A stretch of DNA of 64,000 nucleotides. Source: Lachnospiraceae bacterium (GTDB taxonomy: Bacteria > Bacillota > Clostridia > Lachnospirales > Lachnospiraceae). Numbering within the stretch: position 1 is the stretch's first letter; each line of letters opens with the position of its first letter. This document shows positions 36,501 through 46,209 of the stretch, piece by piece. Location of the stretch: assembly GCA_022781985.1 (NCBI GenBank), contig JALESH010000050.1:41466-105465 (forward strand), read 5' to 3'. A model generated the notes under the pieces. It was not told the origin of the DNA, did not search any database, and worked only from the letters and a program-made list of their open reading frames with translations. Made by a program: the position numbers and the translations under genes.

Positions 36501-37628
36501 CTATCTGTTTCCTCTCAGTCCTGCCAATACCCCCAGTCCCGGTGCCAGTGACCAGGGATAGGCCCCATATACCTGGGGGTACTGCGAGAAGCCCTCACAC
36601 TCCCCTGAGGCCTGCCGGATCCTGCCGTCCTTTTCACAGGCCATGATATAGGCTGCCGCCCCCATCACCAGCAGCTCCCCCTTCTGCAGCCTTTCCTCTT
36701 TTTTTACCTGTCCGGTATCTCCCTCAGGCACGGCAGGTCTTTTATGCTTCAGAAAGCTGCCCACAGCAGCTGCTATCATCCCTGCAGCAGAACTGTCCTC
36801 GGGTCCCTCCAGGGCCTCCATCTGCCAGGAAAAGGAGCCATTCTCCCGCTGCCAGGGCAATACCGCCTCTACCAGTCTCCAAAAGGCTTCCTCCAAACGA
36901 ACATAGGAAGGGGCTTCCTGAGCCAGATAACGAAGCGTGCCGGACAGCCCCAGAAGGAGCCAGCCCACAGCCCGTCCCCAACCTATGATACCATATTTTA
37001 TCCCATCTTCATATCGGAAGCCATGGTAGGGGAGCCCTGTCCTCTCATCCATGCCATAATCCAGCATGTTTTCAATCTGGCAGACTGCAAGCTCCACTGC
37101 CTGCTTTTGGCCGAACAGCCTTCCATACCGGGCCAGAAAGGGACAGATCATGCCGATGCCGTCTACATAGATATGCCCGTTTCCCTGTGCAGGGCGATAG
37201 GGAATGCTGCCCTTTTCGTCTGCCGCCTCTTTACTCAGTTCCAGGAGATATTCCGCCATCCGGTCCGCGCCCTTCCTGTACCTGCCCTCTCCTGTCCTTT
37301 CGAAAAGAGTCAGAAGCGCCATGCCGCTGAGTATATCATCCATGAAATAAATGGGCATGCCGTCCCTGATCCACCGGTCAAAGACGGCACGCAGAGAGGA
37401 CAGTACTGTTTCTTCCTCCTCCCACTGCCCCAGATGCTCTGCCAGCACATTAGCCAACAGACCCACCGGCCAGAATATCCTGTCTCCGGGAAAAACATAA
37501 CGCCCTGCCGCCTTTTTGATCAGCTCCTTTATCTGCTGCTTTTTGCTTTTTTCATGGTAATGCAGCAGCTCCCGGACGGCCTCCTTCTCCAGCCGTCCCA
37601 GCATATCCCTGTCTACTCTGCCCTCCAT
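36501..37628 (-). CDS. GH105/GH88-like (alpha/alpha)6 glycosidase
   Basis: The start is the ATG at 37628 behind GGGGAAGG, overlapping the flippase by 16 bp; 375 residues, no signal peptide. DGIGMICPFLARYG (156-169) carries the Asp that matches the catalytic Asp of YteR-type unsaturated rhamnogalacturonyl hydrolases, and GIIGWGRAVGWLLLGL (213-228) matches their WGRGNGW motif. These enzymes normally act on unsaturated uronic acid ends released by lyases. Here it sits in a biosynthetic operon without a lyase, so it may proofread or trim a uronic-acid-containing intermediate in the cytoplasm. This is inference. Confidence 0.85.
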   Translation of the reverse strand: MEGRVDRDMLGRLEKEAVRELLHYHEKSKKQQIKELIKKAAGRYVFPGDRIFWPVGLLANVLAEHLGQWEEEETVLSSLRAVFDRWIRDGMPIYFMDDILSGMALLTLFERTGEGRYRKGADRMAEYLLELSKEAADEKGSIPYRPAQGNGHIYVDGIGMICPFLARYGRLFGQKQAVELAVCQIENMLDYGMDERTGLPYHGFRYEDGIKYGIIGWGRAVGWLLLGLSGTLRYLAQEAPSYVRLEEAFWRLVEAVLPWQRENGSFSWQMEALEGPEDSSAAGMIAAAVGSFLKHKRPAVPEGDTGQVKKEERLQKGELLVMGAAAYIMACEKDGRIRQASGECEGFSQYPQVYGAYPWSLAPGLGVLAGLRGNR

Positions 37629-39151
37629 AGCCTTCCCCTTACCTTTCCTCCCAGCAGTCTCAGAATATATTTCATCTCCTGGCATCTGCCGAATGCCAGA
37701 AAAAACAGTGCCTGAAATACTGCTGTGATCAAAATCACCATCAGGATAAAAGAAAAAATACTCACCCGGGTCATGACAGCCTGCTTCATCAGCAGGATCA
37801 ATACCAGTGCCGCTGTGTTGACACCCAGATATTTCAGGGAATCCAGAAAATATCCCCCGGCCCTTTTGCCAAAGCAGACCCGGTAGATGATAACAGGCTT
37901 TGTCACATTGGCGATCAGCCCTGAGAGAATCGTTCCGATATAGATACCTACCAGCCCTACTTTCTGTACCAGCAGGATGGAGATCACCAGATTCACCGCG
38001 CCCTGTATCAGAGCCAGATACTTGTCCTGCTCAAATAAGCCTGCGGCGGTCTTATAATTGGAGAGAACAATGCGCTCTCCTTTAAAATAATAATCGATCA
38101 TAATACAGCCGATGACGATATCAGGCAATACTCTTTCCTCCCCTACCCAGAGGATAATCAGGGGGGTCAGCATACAGTAAAAGCCAATGGCAGAAAAGCC
38201 ATAGATCCAGCAGGCCAGAAAACGATAGACCCGAAACATCAGGTACTGCTTTTCCTTTCCTTCCGTGGCAATCAGATTGCCAAAGCCGGAAAGTACGGAA
38301 TTAAATATAATATTCACAAAATTCGAGACAGAGGAAACCACGTAGTTGTAGGTTCCTACAAACCCCACTGTGGTCACATCTATAAAGGCTCCTATAATGG
38401 CAGTATCCGTCTGCAGCCTGGCCATATCCCCCACCTTATGCAGAACCAGCGCCCTGGTCTGGGAAGCGATCCGGCCTACCTCCTCTCCAGACAGCCTCTC
38501 CACACTCCGGTCCTTCAGATAGGGATAGAGCCTGTTCAGATAATAGCTGACAATAATCTTCTGCAGCAGCTCTGCCGCCGCCGCAGTAAAAAGATATAAA
38601 TAAAAATCAGGGAAAATAACCAGCCCCGCAATCTGCAGGGTAACCGTCACGATCTTGGTGATGGTAATCGCATTTGTCTGGATATAATTTTTCTGCTGGG
38701 CATTGACCATACTGTACTTATAAGCCACAAAATAGGTACTCACCGTATTGAACAGGAAAATCAGATAATATACCGTCAGATCCTCCCAGGTATTGCTGCC
38801 CGGATCCTTGATCAGATACCTCAAAAAGGGAACGATGGCCAGGCCGATCACTGCTATCACACAGGCTATCACCCTGTAGGCTTTTTTGTACAGAAGCATG
38901 TAGGACTTTATTTTCTCATAGTCGTTTCTGGCTACCGGTCCATACAGGCTGTAGTTAAAGGCTGTCCCTATTCCCAGCTCTGCCAGGGACAATACAGTAA
39001 GGATGCTGGTATAGTAGTCGTTTACTCCAAGCAGAGTGTCTCCCAGGCGAAGGATGAAAACCTGCCTGAGCCATGCCCCCAGCAGAAGGGTGGCTATGTT
39101 CCCTATCCACCCAAAGGCTATGTTTTTGGCTGCGAACTGAACTCTTCCCAT
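37613..39151 (-). CDS. Wzx-like polysaccharide flippase (MOP superfamily)
   Basis: The 512-residue protein has about 12-14 hydrophobic helices, with LLGAWLRQVFILRLGDTLLGVNDYYTSIL at the N-terminus, the typical opening of RfbX/Wzx flippases. AELGIGTAFNYSLY and GDMARLQTDTAIIGAF are conserved loops. It moves undecaprenyl-diphosphate-linked repeat units from the inner to the outer leaflet for Wzy polymerisation. It overlaps the pyruvyl transferase by 34 bp and the GH105-like gene by 16 bp, so all three are tightly coupled. Confidence 0.92.
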   Translation of the reverse strand: MGRVQFAAKNIAFGWIGNIATLLLGAWLRQVFILRLGDTLLGVNDYYTSILTVLSLAELGIGTAFNYSLYGPVARNDYEKIKSYMLLYKKAYRVIACVIAVIGLAIVPFLRYLIKDPGSNTWEDLTVYYLIFLFNTVSTYFVAYKYSMVNAQQKNYIQTNAITITKIVTVTLQIAGLVIFPDFYLYLFTAAAAELLQKIIVSYYLNRLYPYLKDRSVERLSGEEVGRIASQTRALVLHKVGDMARLQTDTAIIGAFIDVTTVGFVGTYNYVVSSVSNFVNIIFNSVLSGFGNLIATEGKEKQYLMFRVYRFLACWIYGFSAIGFYCMLTPLIILWVGEERVLPDIVIGCIMIDYYFKGERIVLSNYKTAAGLFEQDKYLALIQGAVNLVISILLVQKVGLVGIYIGTILSGLIANVTKPVIIYRVCFGKRAGGYFLDSLKYLGVNTAALVLILLMKQAVMTRVSIFSFILMVILITAVFQALFFLAFGRCQEMKYILRLLGGKVRGRLWRAE

Positions 39152-40350
39152 AATTTCTCTACTTCTTTCCCTGCCTCCATGGCTTTTTTCTTATATTCAG
39201 GCATCACGGACCGCAGATCCGCCCTCACCTCATCCTCATAGTCCTTCAGCCATTCAAAGGCGCCGATCAGCTCCTCTTTCTTCTTTAGCTGCTGTACCGG
39301 AATCACATAGTTCTCATGGGTGCCGAACAGATCCCTGGCGATCCCCCTGGCCTTCACAGAATAGCCAACCACCAAAGTGGGAACCAAGGAAGAATAGGCT
39401 GCAATGGAAGCATGGGTTCTGGCACCGATGAACATCCGGCAGCGGGCGATGTAGCCCTTCAGCTCCTGGCAGGAGGCATCCTCCAGCTGTATCACTCTGC
39501 CGGTATCCTTCAGTGCCTCATACAGCTCCCCCAGGGGCTTCCTGTCATCATTCCTGGCCCATACCACATGGGGAATCAGCGCGATCTGCATGTCTGTGGT
39601 TCTGATGATATGCTCCAGCAGGGCTTTATAATTGGCCATGGTAATCCCGGCCTCGCCCTCACTGTCCTGTATCATCGGGCTGATATTAATGCCGATGGTA
39701 TTCCCCTCTGCAAATCCTTCCGGCAGGGGCAGCTCCTTTGCACCCAGGGTGAAGGCCGGATCCGGAATCAGGCGAAGCTTCTCCTCCGGCACCACCCTTT
39801 TCAGGGCCTCGTAGGTGATGGACTCTCTGGCTATGATCCGGTCGTATCGGTTCATGTCCTCCTTCCAGCCCGGCAGAGCCAGCAGCTCAGGCTCAATGGA
39901 GCATCCCAGCAGCACGGTTCCGGCTCCTCTGTCATGAAAGGCCCGGTTGGCCAGCATCAGATCTTTCACCATCACCTCATAGCAATAATTATCCCCCCCT
40001 ATGGAAACGGCAAGGGCCGGTCCTTTTCCCCCTCCCCTTCTGCTCAAAGGGCAGGGAAATACGCTTCGGTAACGGTAGCGGATAAAGGATTCCCCATCCT
40101 TCGTCAGCTTCCGCCAGATATAATACAGTACATGGGTGAGCCTGTGCCTGGAAAAATGCTGCTCCTGAGCCAGCTCACAGAGGGCCTCTCCGGCTGACGG
40201 AATCAGGGAATATCTGCGGTCCTCCGCTTCGCTGTTGGTGAGCACAAGGGGCGGCTCCTTCAGCATGTGGCAGAGACTGTTGACTATGGCTTCGCAACCG
40301 TGGTTGCCGCTTCCGGCATGCATATATAGGACGAGCTTATCTGTGGGCAT
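39118..40350 (-). CDS. Polysaccharide pyruvyl transferase (CsaB/WcaK-like)
   Basis: The 410-residue protein has the fold landmarks of the polysaccharide pyruvyl transferase family: HAGSGNHGCEAIV (11-23), SIGGDNYCYE (116-125) and FIGARTHASIAAYSSLVPTL (308 onward) with a GYSVKARG loop at 329-336. The Arg-x-His and Lys/Arg residues match those that bind phosphoenolpyruvate. It should add a pyruvate ketal to a sugar of the repeat unit. Pyruvylated wall polymer is what SLH domains bind in Gram-positives, and an SLH protein is encoded at 9805-11820. Confidence 0.92.
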   Translation of the reverse strand: MPTDKLVLYMHAGSGNHGCEAIVNSLCHMLKEPPLVLTNSEAEDRRYSLIPSAGEALCELAQEQHFSRHRLTHVLYYIWRKLTKDGESFIRYRYRSVFPCPLSRRGGGKGPALAVSIGGDNYCYEVMVKDLMLANRAFHDRGAGTVLLGCSIEPELLALPGWKEDMNRYDRIIARESITYEALKRVVPEEKLRLIPDPAFTLGAKELPLPEGFAEGNTIGINISPMIQDSEGEAGITMANYKALLEHIIRTTDMQIALIPHVVWARNDDRKPLGELYEALKDTGRVIQLEDASCQELKGYIARCRMFIGARTHASIAAYSSLVPTLVVGYSVKARGIARDLFGTHENYVIPVQQLKKKEELIGAFEWLKDYEDEVRADLRSVMPEYKKKAMEAGKEVEKLWEEFSSQPKT

Positions 40351-40366
40351 ATGGCACTCCTTTTCT

Positions 40367-41347
40367 TTATAAACCTCTTTTCAGGATATGATACAGATAA
40401 ACATACAGCCCGGGGGTATGGGCATATATGCTGATCTTTATTTTATAGCCTCTGTCCAGCAGGCTGACAGCATCCGCATTTGTACTGTATGTCCGAATGA
40501 CAGCAGAGCATTCCTGAAAAAATGAGGCCTTTTTTTTCCTCTCTTCCTTTGGCAGCAATGCCAGCTTGCCTACTACCAGCAGGGTGGAGATGAGGAGGAT
40601 GGAGACGGTGCGGTTCGTCAGAGCAGGGGCTGATTTTTGAATGGACTCCAAAGCCCTCTGCCAGCAGGTGATCTGATCCATGTAGCTATTTCTGAAGGAT
40701 CGATTCATGGCGCCTTTTTCATTGATGAAGTAGCCATAACCAGGATAGGCACTCCGGCAGAAGGTTTTTCCCTTGCGTGCCAGTTCCAGCAGAAAGAGCA
40801 TGTCCTCTCCTATGGTCAGCCCTTCCTGAAATCTGGTATTTCCAATACTTTCTCTTTTGTAAAGCTTGCTCCAGCATCGGGTATCACTTTGCAGAATTCC
40901 CTTTTCCATAAATTCTATCCCGGTCAGAACCTCCACTCCCGGGGATTTTTCCTTCCCGAGGGGGAGAGGCTCTCCCTCCCGAAAGGTGATGAATCCGCAG
41001 CCTGCCACATCGCAGTCTGTCTGCCGCAGCAGGGAAAGCAGATATTCTATCATATCCTCTGCCGGATAGTCATCCACATCCACAAAGGCAGCATATGCTC
41101 CGGTGCATTCCTGCAGCCCCCTGTTTCTGGCAGCGGATACGCCCCGGCACTCTGTATGAAAAACCCTGATGACAGGATGCCTGCCGGCAAGATCATCACA
41201 AAGCCTGCCTCCGGCATCTGCGGAACCATCGTCAATCAGCAGGATCTCCACATTTTTATAGGTCTGGCGAAGCAGACCCTCCATGCATCGCTCCAGATAT
41301 TCTTCCCCATTGCGGAAGGGGACGATAATACTTACTTTTTCATCCAT
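40367..41347 (-). CDS. GT2-family glycosyltransferase
   Basis: The 326-residue GT-A enzyme begins VSIIVPFRNGEEYLERCMEG, then LLIDDGSADAGG and FVDVDDYPAEDM, the last in place of the usual DxD acidic cluster. GEDMLFLLELA is the ED motif that usually holds the catalytic base. The C-terminal 100 residues are basic and hydrophobic. It lies among five consecutive GT genes before the sugar transferase. The sugar is unknown. Confidence 0.92.
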   Translation of the reverse strand: MDEKVSIIVPFRNGEEYLERCMEGLLRQTYKNVEILLIDDGSADAGGRLCDDLAGRHPVIRVFHTECRGVSAARNRGLQECTGAYAAFVDVDDYPAEDMIEYLLSLLRQTDCDVAGCGFITFREGEPLPLGKEKSPGVEVLTGIEFMEKGILQSDTRCWSKLYKRESIGNTRFQEGLTIGEDMLFLLELARKGKTFCRSAYPGYGYFINEKGAMNRSFRNSYMDQITCWQRALESIQKSAPALTNRTVSILLISTLLVVGKLALLPKEERKKKASFFQECSAVIRTYSTNADAVSLLDRGYKIKISIYAHTPGLYVYLYHILKRGL

Positions 41348-41374
41348 ATCCTATCATTACCTAATATAGCATCC

Positions 41375-42430
41375 TTAAGATTTAGCGTCAACATTCCGGA
41401 ACAGAAGCAGCCTGTCATGCCACAGAAAGATCCGGCCCACCCCCACAATCACTGTCCTCCGGGGATGACGCAGCACAAAATACAGCAGGCGGTTGGCCTT
41501 ATCTCTCACCACAGCCTTTTCATGGAGAACTATTTCCCGGTTGGCTCTGTCCAGGCTGATGCCTCTGATCCTTTTCACATAGCCTCGCCGCTGACTGCGG
41601 ATTTCATTTTTTACGGCCAGCAGCAGCAGATAGATATACTCCCTGCGGGCCTGCGCCTGTCCGCTTTCCCTCCCCTTTATCTTATAAATATCTGCTATCG
41701 TATGATGAAGGATTCGGATCCCTTCATACATGCCCCCATCGTACCTGTGTACCATGGACTCCCCATGACAAAAATAATGATAATACAGTGCCTCCTCCAT
41801 GATCACCACACGCCTGCAGTCCAGCAGCGCCGGGAGGGTAATATTTACGTCCTCCCCCATGGTGACGGCGGGGCTGCAGTACTGCATATTGTCTTCGATC
41901 AGGCTCCGGGAAAACAGCTTCATACAGCGGGACATGGAGATCTGTCTGTTCTCATGGCCCAGCAGATTGTCCTTGACCTCCCGTTCCAGTCTCTCCCCCT
42001 CATAAACGCCGGGGGGCAGGCCGTGATAATGGCTGGTGATTCTGCCCGGGCGTTCGATGAGAAAATTACAGCAGATGATTTCCTTTTCATCCCCTTCTCC
42101 GGCCCCCAGACGGGCAACCATTTCCTCCAGCATATTTTCATCCACCCAGTCATCACTGTCCACAAAGCAGAGATATTCCCCGGTGCTGGCTCTGACTCCT
42201 GCCTGCCAGGCGGATACCAGTCCCCCGTTTTCCTTATGCAGCACCTTCACCCTTTGATCCTGCTCCCCATAGGCATCACACAGAGCCGGACAGGCATCCG
42301 GCGAACCGTCATCTATGAGAACCACCTCTATCTGTCGGTAAGTCTGATTCAGCAGACTGTCCACACAGCGCTTCAGATATTCCTCCGCCTTATAGACCGG
42401 CACTATGATGCTGATCCTTCCTTCTATCAT
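41375..42430 (-). CDS. GT2-family glycosyltransferase
   Basis: The track start (42574) runs into the previous gene. The ATG at 42430, after GGGAGGG, gives MIEGRISIIVPVYKAEEYLK and 351 residues. LIDDGSPDACP and FVDSDDWVDENM are the nucleotide and DxD sites, and GEDVNITLPALLD holds the probable base. Close in layout to the 40367 and 55152 proteins, it is one of several EpsJ-like GT2 enzymes. It lies 43 bp after the GT4 stop. Confidence 0.91.
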   Translation of the reverse strand: MIEGRISIIVPVYKAEEYLKRCVDSLLNQTYRQIEVVLIDDGSPDACPALCDAYGEQDQRVKVLHKENGGLVSAWQAGVRASTGEYLCFVDSDDWVDENMLEEMVARLGAGEGDEKEIICCNFLIERPGRITSHYHGLPPGVYEGERLEREVKDNLLGHENRQISMSRCMKLFSRSLIEDNMQYCSPAVTMGEDVNITLPALLDCRRVVIMEEALYYHYFCHGESMVHRYDGGMYEGIRILHHTIADIYKIKGRESGQAQARREYIYLLLLAVKNEIRSQRRGYVKRIRGISLDRANREIVLHEKAVVRDKANRLLYFVLRHPRRTVIVGVGRIFLWHDRLLLFRNVDAKS

Positions 42431-42473
42431 ACCTATAAACACCCTCCCTTCAAAGTCCGGAGGCTTTGTACCG

Positions 42474-43628
42474 TCACCTCCAATAGTCACAGAGCAAGCC
42501 ATACACCCTCTTATTGATCCGGCGGTAATCATAAGCCCCGGAATTCTCATATGCATTTTTTGAATATACCTCATAGGCTGCGGCGATCCTCCTGACTGCC
42601 TGCCGGATGCCCTCCGGCGTTCCGTCCGTCTCCTCCGAATCCTGACCGAAGCGGAGCACCTCTCCGATCCCTCCCACGTTGGTACTGATCACCGGCAGAC
42701 CCATACTGACAGCCTCCAGGATAGTCATAGGGACTCCTTCAAAAACAGAATTCATCACCAGTATATCCGCCTTTTCCATATACCCCCTTACTTCCTTCGG
42801 AGCAACTGCCCCTGTAAAATGTACCTGGTCACCCTCATAGGGAATCAGCCGGTTATATTCCTCTCCGCTGCCCACTACCGTAAGGCGTACCCCCTGCAGA
42901 ATCTCATCTGAGCCCGCCTCCGTCACTGCCCGGATGATGGGCTCCACCCTCTTGTCCCGGGAGAGCCGCCCCACGAACAGCAGCTCCTCCACCCTTCCGG
43001 ACTTCAGCCTGCGGCATCCCTCCGGAAGCTCCGGGCAGACGATGGAATTGCTCACCCGGACAAGGTTGCTGTTATAAGGCCCATAGTCCCTCAGGCTGTC
43101 CCGATCCAGCAGCAGGATCCTGTCCGCCGTCTTAAGCAGCCATTTTAGATAGCAGGTAAATCCCTTTTTCACCAGTAGATTTTTCTGAAAAAAGCGGAAG
43201 CCCCTTTCCATATTAAAATAGCTGCCATGGGAAAATATCACACAGGGCGTACGGAAGCTGAACAGCTTCACCACTCCATAGGCCTCCGGTGTATGGATGT
43301 AATTACAGTCCCTTTTCGTCAGCTTCAGCAGCCTGCCGAACCTTAACAGGCCCTTGACATACATCAGACGCAGGGATCGGGAGGTATTTCCCAGATCTCC
43401 TTCTGCTGCCGCCACTGCCAGAAAGCCTATCTGCTGTCCGTAGAGCTCTATCCTTTTCACCCTTCCGATCTCCTCCGGACAGAGAGTGACCCCAACCAGC
43501 ATAATGTCCTTCACCCGCTCCGGGTGCTCCTCACAGACATATCGGAGAAAGTTGCCGATGCTGGTCAGCTGTCCGCCGATGGGAAAATCTATGAAATTGG
43601 AGGTATCGTATATGAATAATCTGCTCAC
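42474..43628 (-). CDS. GT4-family glycosyltransferase
   Basis: The best start is the GTG at 43628, overlapping the upstream stop as GTGA and lying nine bases after GGAAGG; 384 residues. LFIYDTSNFIDFPIGGQLTSI is the N-terminal loop. YIHTPEAYGVVKLF and IFSHGSYFNMER are in the N-domain. LLFVGRLSRDKRVEPI and NSVFEGVPMTILEAVSMGLP form the donor half with the E-x7-E pair. It probably adds an early residue, as it lies two genes after the initiating transferase. Confidence 0.88.
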   Translation of the reverse strand: MSRLFIYDTSNFIDFPIGGQLTSIGNFLRYVCEEHPERVKDIMLVGVTLCPEEIGRVKRIELYGQQIGFLAVAAAEGDLGNTSRSLRLMYVKGLLRFGRLLKLTKRDCNYIHTPEAYGVVKLFSFRTPCVIFSHGSYFNMERGFRFFQKNLLVKKGFTCYLKWLLKTADRILLLDRDSLRDYGPYNSNLVRVSNSIVCPELPEGCRRLKSGRVEELLFVGRLSRDKRVEPIIRAVTEAGSDEILQGVRLTVVGSGEEYNRLIPYEGDQVHFTGAVAPKEVRGYMEKADILVMNSVFEGVPMTILEAVSMGLPVISTNVGGIGEVLRFGQDSEETDGTPEGIRQAVRRIAAAYEVYSKNAYENSGAYDYRRINKRVYGLLCDYWR

Positions 43629-44797
43629 CTGAATAATTCCTTCCAATATAAGTCCGTCCTGCTTTCCCAGGAAAAACGCCGGATATTCTCATATCCCTTT
43701 TGAATCAGCCCCTGCCTCAGCGCCTGATCCTCCGTGGCTCTGACCAAAGCTTCTGCCACCGCTTCCGGATCATCCGGATCCACCAGCAGCCCGGCCTCCC
43801 CCACCACCTCCGGCAGGGAGCTTCTGTGGGAGCATACCACCGGCACACCCAGCTGCATGGCCTCCAGGGGCGGGAAGCCGAAGCCCTCCATATAGGATAA
43901 AAACAGATAGGCCCTGGCTCCTGCTGCTATCCTGCACATCTCTGTGAACTGTCCAATATATTTATGGCATGCTACGTGGGCGGCAGCTTCCCTGTCCATC
44001 TCCTGATAAGAGGAGGTGTCGGCTATGCCGATGACCACCAGCTCCAGGGGAGCTGCCGCCTGCCTGTAATAAGCCTCATAGGCTCTCAGCACGCCTTTTG
44101 CATTCTTATGGGGCAGGCCGGAGGTCATAGCAATGATATAGTCCTGTACCTCCGGCTTCTGTCCTTCGCCCGTATCAGCCCTGCCCCCTGTCCCTGCCCT
44201 GCTTTGATCCTTTTCAAAGGCAACATCATTGACCCCATTGCTGATGACCCGGATCCTTTCGCCGCAGCCCGGCACCTGATGCAGAATATCCCTCCTGGAA
44301 TATTCCGAGATGGTAATAATGCGGTCTGCTCCTTTGATGGATGCCTTGAGTCTGGCCATAATATAGGCATTTTCCAGAGGGTTGAACACACCGGGATAAT
44401 GGACATGATAATAAAAGGGAATCAGGTCATGGATCAGTATGGTATCCCTGACCCTTCCCCTCCTCCCTCTCAAAAAAATACCCAGAGGACGGTAGCCTCT
44501 GGGAAACAGGATCCTGTCCGCCCCATACCTTTTGGCATATCCGGCCACCAGAACAAGCTCCCAAAGGATACAGAAGGCCTTATTGAGAGGATCTCCGTCC
44601 ACCTCCACAAAGGTCACTCCGGGCGCCTCAAACTCTTCTCTATTGTATGTGTTTCCAAGCACGATGATGGAATCCGCTGCCTGCTCCTGCAGGGCTCGCT
44701 CTCCCAGATGGACAACGATGCTTTTCGCCAGATTGTAAATCCCTATGCTTTTGCCGGCACCCTTCACAAGCTTAAAACAATCAATTACCAGATTCAT
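43625..44797 (-). CDS. GT4-family glycosyltransferase
   Basis: The 390-residue protein starts at an ATG that overlaps the sugar-transferase stop as TAATG. KLVKGAGKSIGIYNLAK is the N-terminal loop, IHDLIPFYYHVHYP and ITISEYSRRDIL are GT4 landmarks, and MEGFGFPPLEAMQLGVP carries the E-x7-E pair. Its position directly after the initiating transferase suggests it adds the second sugar, by analogy with other capsule operons. Confidence 0.9.
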   Translation of the reverse strand: MNLVIDCFKLVKGAGKSIGIYNLAKSIVVHLGERALQEQAADSIIVLGNTYNREEFEAPGVTFVEVDGDPLNKAFCILWELVLVAGYAKRYGADRILFPRGYRPLGIFLRGRRGRVRDTILIHDLIPFYYHVHYPGVFNPLENAYIMARLKASIKGADRIITISEYSRRDILHQVPGCGERIRVISNGVNDVAFEKDQSRAGTGGRADTGEGQKPEVQDYIIAMTSGLPHKNAKGVLRAYEAYYRQAAAPLELVVIGIADTSSYQEMDREAAAHVACHKYIGQFTEMCRIAAGARAYLFLSYMEGFGFPPLEAMQLGVPVVCSHRSSLPEVVGEAGLLVDPDDPEAVAEALVRATEDQALRQGLIQKGYENIRRFSWESRTDLYWKELFR

Positions 44798-46209
44798 TAT
44801 TTTGCTCCTTTACCAAACAGAACCACGCCTACTGTCTGGAATAAAATCCTGATGTCCAGACGCAGGGACCAGTTGTCGATGTACATCAGGTCATACTTCA
44901 CCACATCGTCAAAATTCTGGACCTGGCTCCTGCCGCTCACCTGCCACATGCCCGTCAGCCCCGGCGTCATGCTGATCCGACGGCGGTAATACTGATTGTA
45001 CTGCTCAAATTCATCCTCTGTGGGAGGCCTTGTCCCCACCAGGCTCATGTCTCCCTTGAAGACATTGTAAAACTGAGGCAGCTCGTCGATGCTGGTCTTT
45101 CTTAAAAAGGCTCCCACCCTGGTGATACGGGGATCGTTCTCCAGCTTAAACATCAGCCCCTGCATTTCATTTCTGGCCTCCAGCTCCTTCTTCCTCTCCT
45201 CAGCATCCATGTACATGGAACGAAATTTATAGATTTTGAACCGCCTGCCGTTGCGCCCTATCCTGACCTGTGAGAACAGCACCGGCCCCCTGGAGTCCAG
45301 CTTGATGGCTATGGCTACAAAGGGAAAAAACAGCAGGGTGATAAGCATACCGGCCAGCCCTCCCGCAATATCCATGACACGCTTGATCATCATCCGCTTA
45401 TAGCTGCTCTGAAACCGGGTATAGGTAATGACGGTATAGCTGCCGAAGGATCCCACCCTGCTGCGGTTGGCCTCCGCCCCCGGCAGCTCCAGGCTGTAGT
45501 GGCAGTCCACCCCCATATCCTCAAAGCCATGGATAATATCCTCCATGCTGCTCCGGGAAATCCCCGGCAGATTCAAAAACACCTCGTCCAGGGCCATCTG
45601 CGTGGCCACCTCCAGCAGATCCCTCCTGCCCGCTACCACCGGAATCCCCCTGAACTTACGGTTTTCCATGTCATAATCCATACAGGCCAGGGCCACGACC
45701 TGGTAGTAAATCTCCAGCTCCCTCTCCAGCCTGTCCAGGGTCTCATCCATCAGATTGCTCTGGGTCACCACCATCACCTTCACAGTATTGTGCTCTGACG
45801 AATAATAGGTGTGAAGAACCTTCTTGACAAGCATGTGGATGGCCAGTGAGAAGACCAGATTCAGAAAGAAGAAATAACCCAGCACCAGCCTGGAGAAAAC
45901 GCCTGCCCACTGCATCACTACCATCAGAAAGCTTACCACCATGATCATGATCACATTGTATTGCAGAACTGCCCAGGTTTCTTTGGCCATGCTTCTTTTC
46001 AGAAAATTCCTGTTCCAGTCGATGAAAAAGCTGTAAATCGTACAAAAGAGCATCAGGCATATACACACCAGAAAGTGTATATTTTTATCCCCCATATCAC
46101 TGAAATTGCCAAAACGGATATAGGTAGCGGCGATGAATGCCGCCAGGATGCATATCAGATCTGCAAACCACAGTCCATATACTTCTATAATCTTATTCGT
46201 CTGTTTCAT
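44797..46209 (-). CDS. Polyprenyl-phosphate sugar-1-phosphate transferase (initiating enzyme, WbaP/CpsE-like)
   Basis: The 470-residue protein has about four to five helices in residues 10-130, a nucleotide-binding-like middle domain (140-260) and a C-terminal bacterial sugar transferase domain from 272. The latter shows KRVMDIAGGLAGM, RIGRNGRRFKIYKFRSM, the catalytic Asp-Glu pair in SIDELPQF (375-376), GTRPPTEDEFEQY, and PGLTGMWQVSGR. It moves a sugar-1-phosphate onto undecaprenyl phosphate, starting the repeat unit. The three-part layout is that of large WbaP/CpsE enzymes. It is the only initiating enzyme seen, yet it lies far inside the operon. Confidence 0.95.
   Translation of the reverse strand: MKQTNKIIEVYGLWFADLICILAAFIAATYIRFGNFSDMGDKNIHFLVCICLMLFCTIYSFFIDWNRNFLKRSMAKETWAVLQYNVIMIMVVSFLMVVMQWAGVFSRLVLGYFFFLNLVFSLAIHMLVKKVLHTYYSSEHNTVKVMVVTQSNLMDETLDRLERELEIYYQVVALACMDYDMENRKFRGIPVVAGRRDLLEVATQMALDEVFLNLPGISRSSMEDIIHGFEDMGVDCHYSLELPGAEANRSRVGSFGSYTVITYTRFQSSYKRMMIKRVMDIAGGLAGMLITLLFFPFVAIAIKLDSRGPVLFSQVRIGRNGRRFKIYKFRSMYMDAEERKKELEARNEMQGLMFKLENDPRITRVGAFLRKTSIDELPQFYNVFKGDMSLVGTRPPTEDEFEQYNQYYRRRISMTPGLTGMWQVSGRSQVQNFDDVVKYDLMYIDNWSLRLDIRILFQTVGVVLFGKGAK

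Noticed and set aside
40637-42517. Plus-strand ORF of 626 residues (and similar long plus-strand ORFs at 48964 and 53858)
   Set aside because: These lie opposite well-supported GT, GT-fusion and ABC genes and show only the low-complexity composition expected of antisense reading of GC-rich codons.
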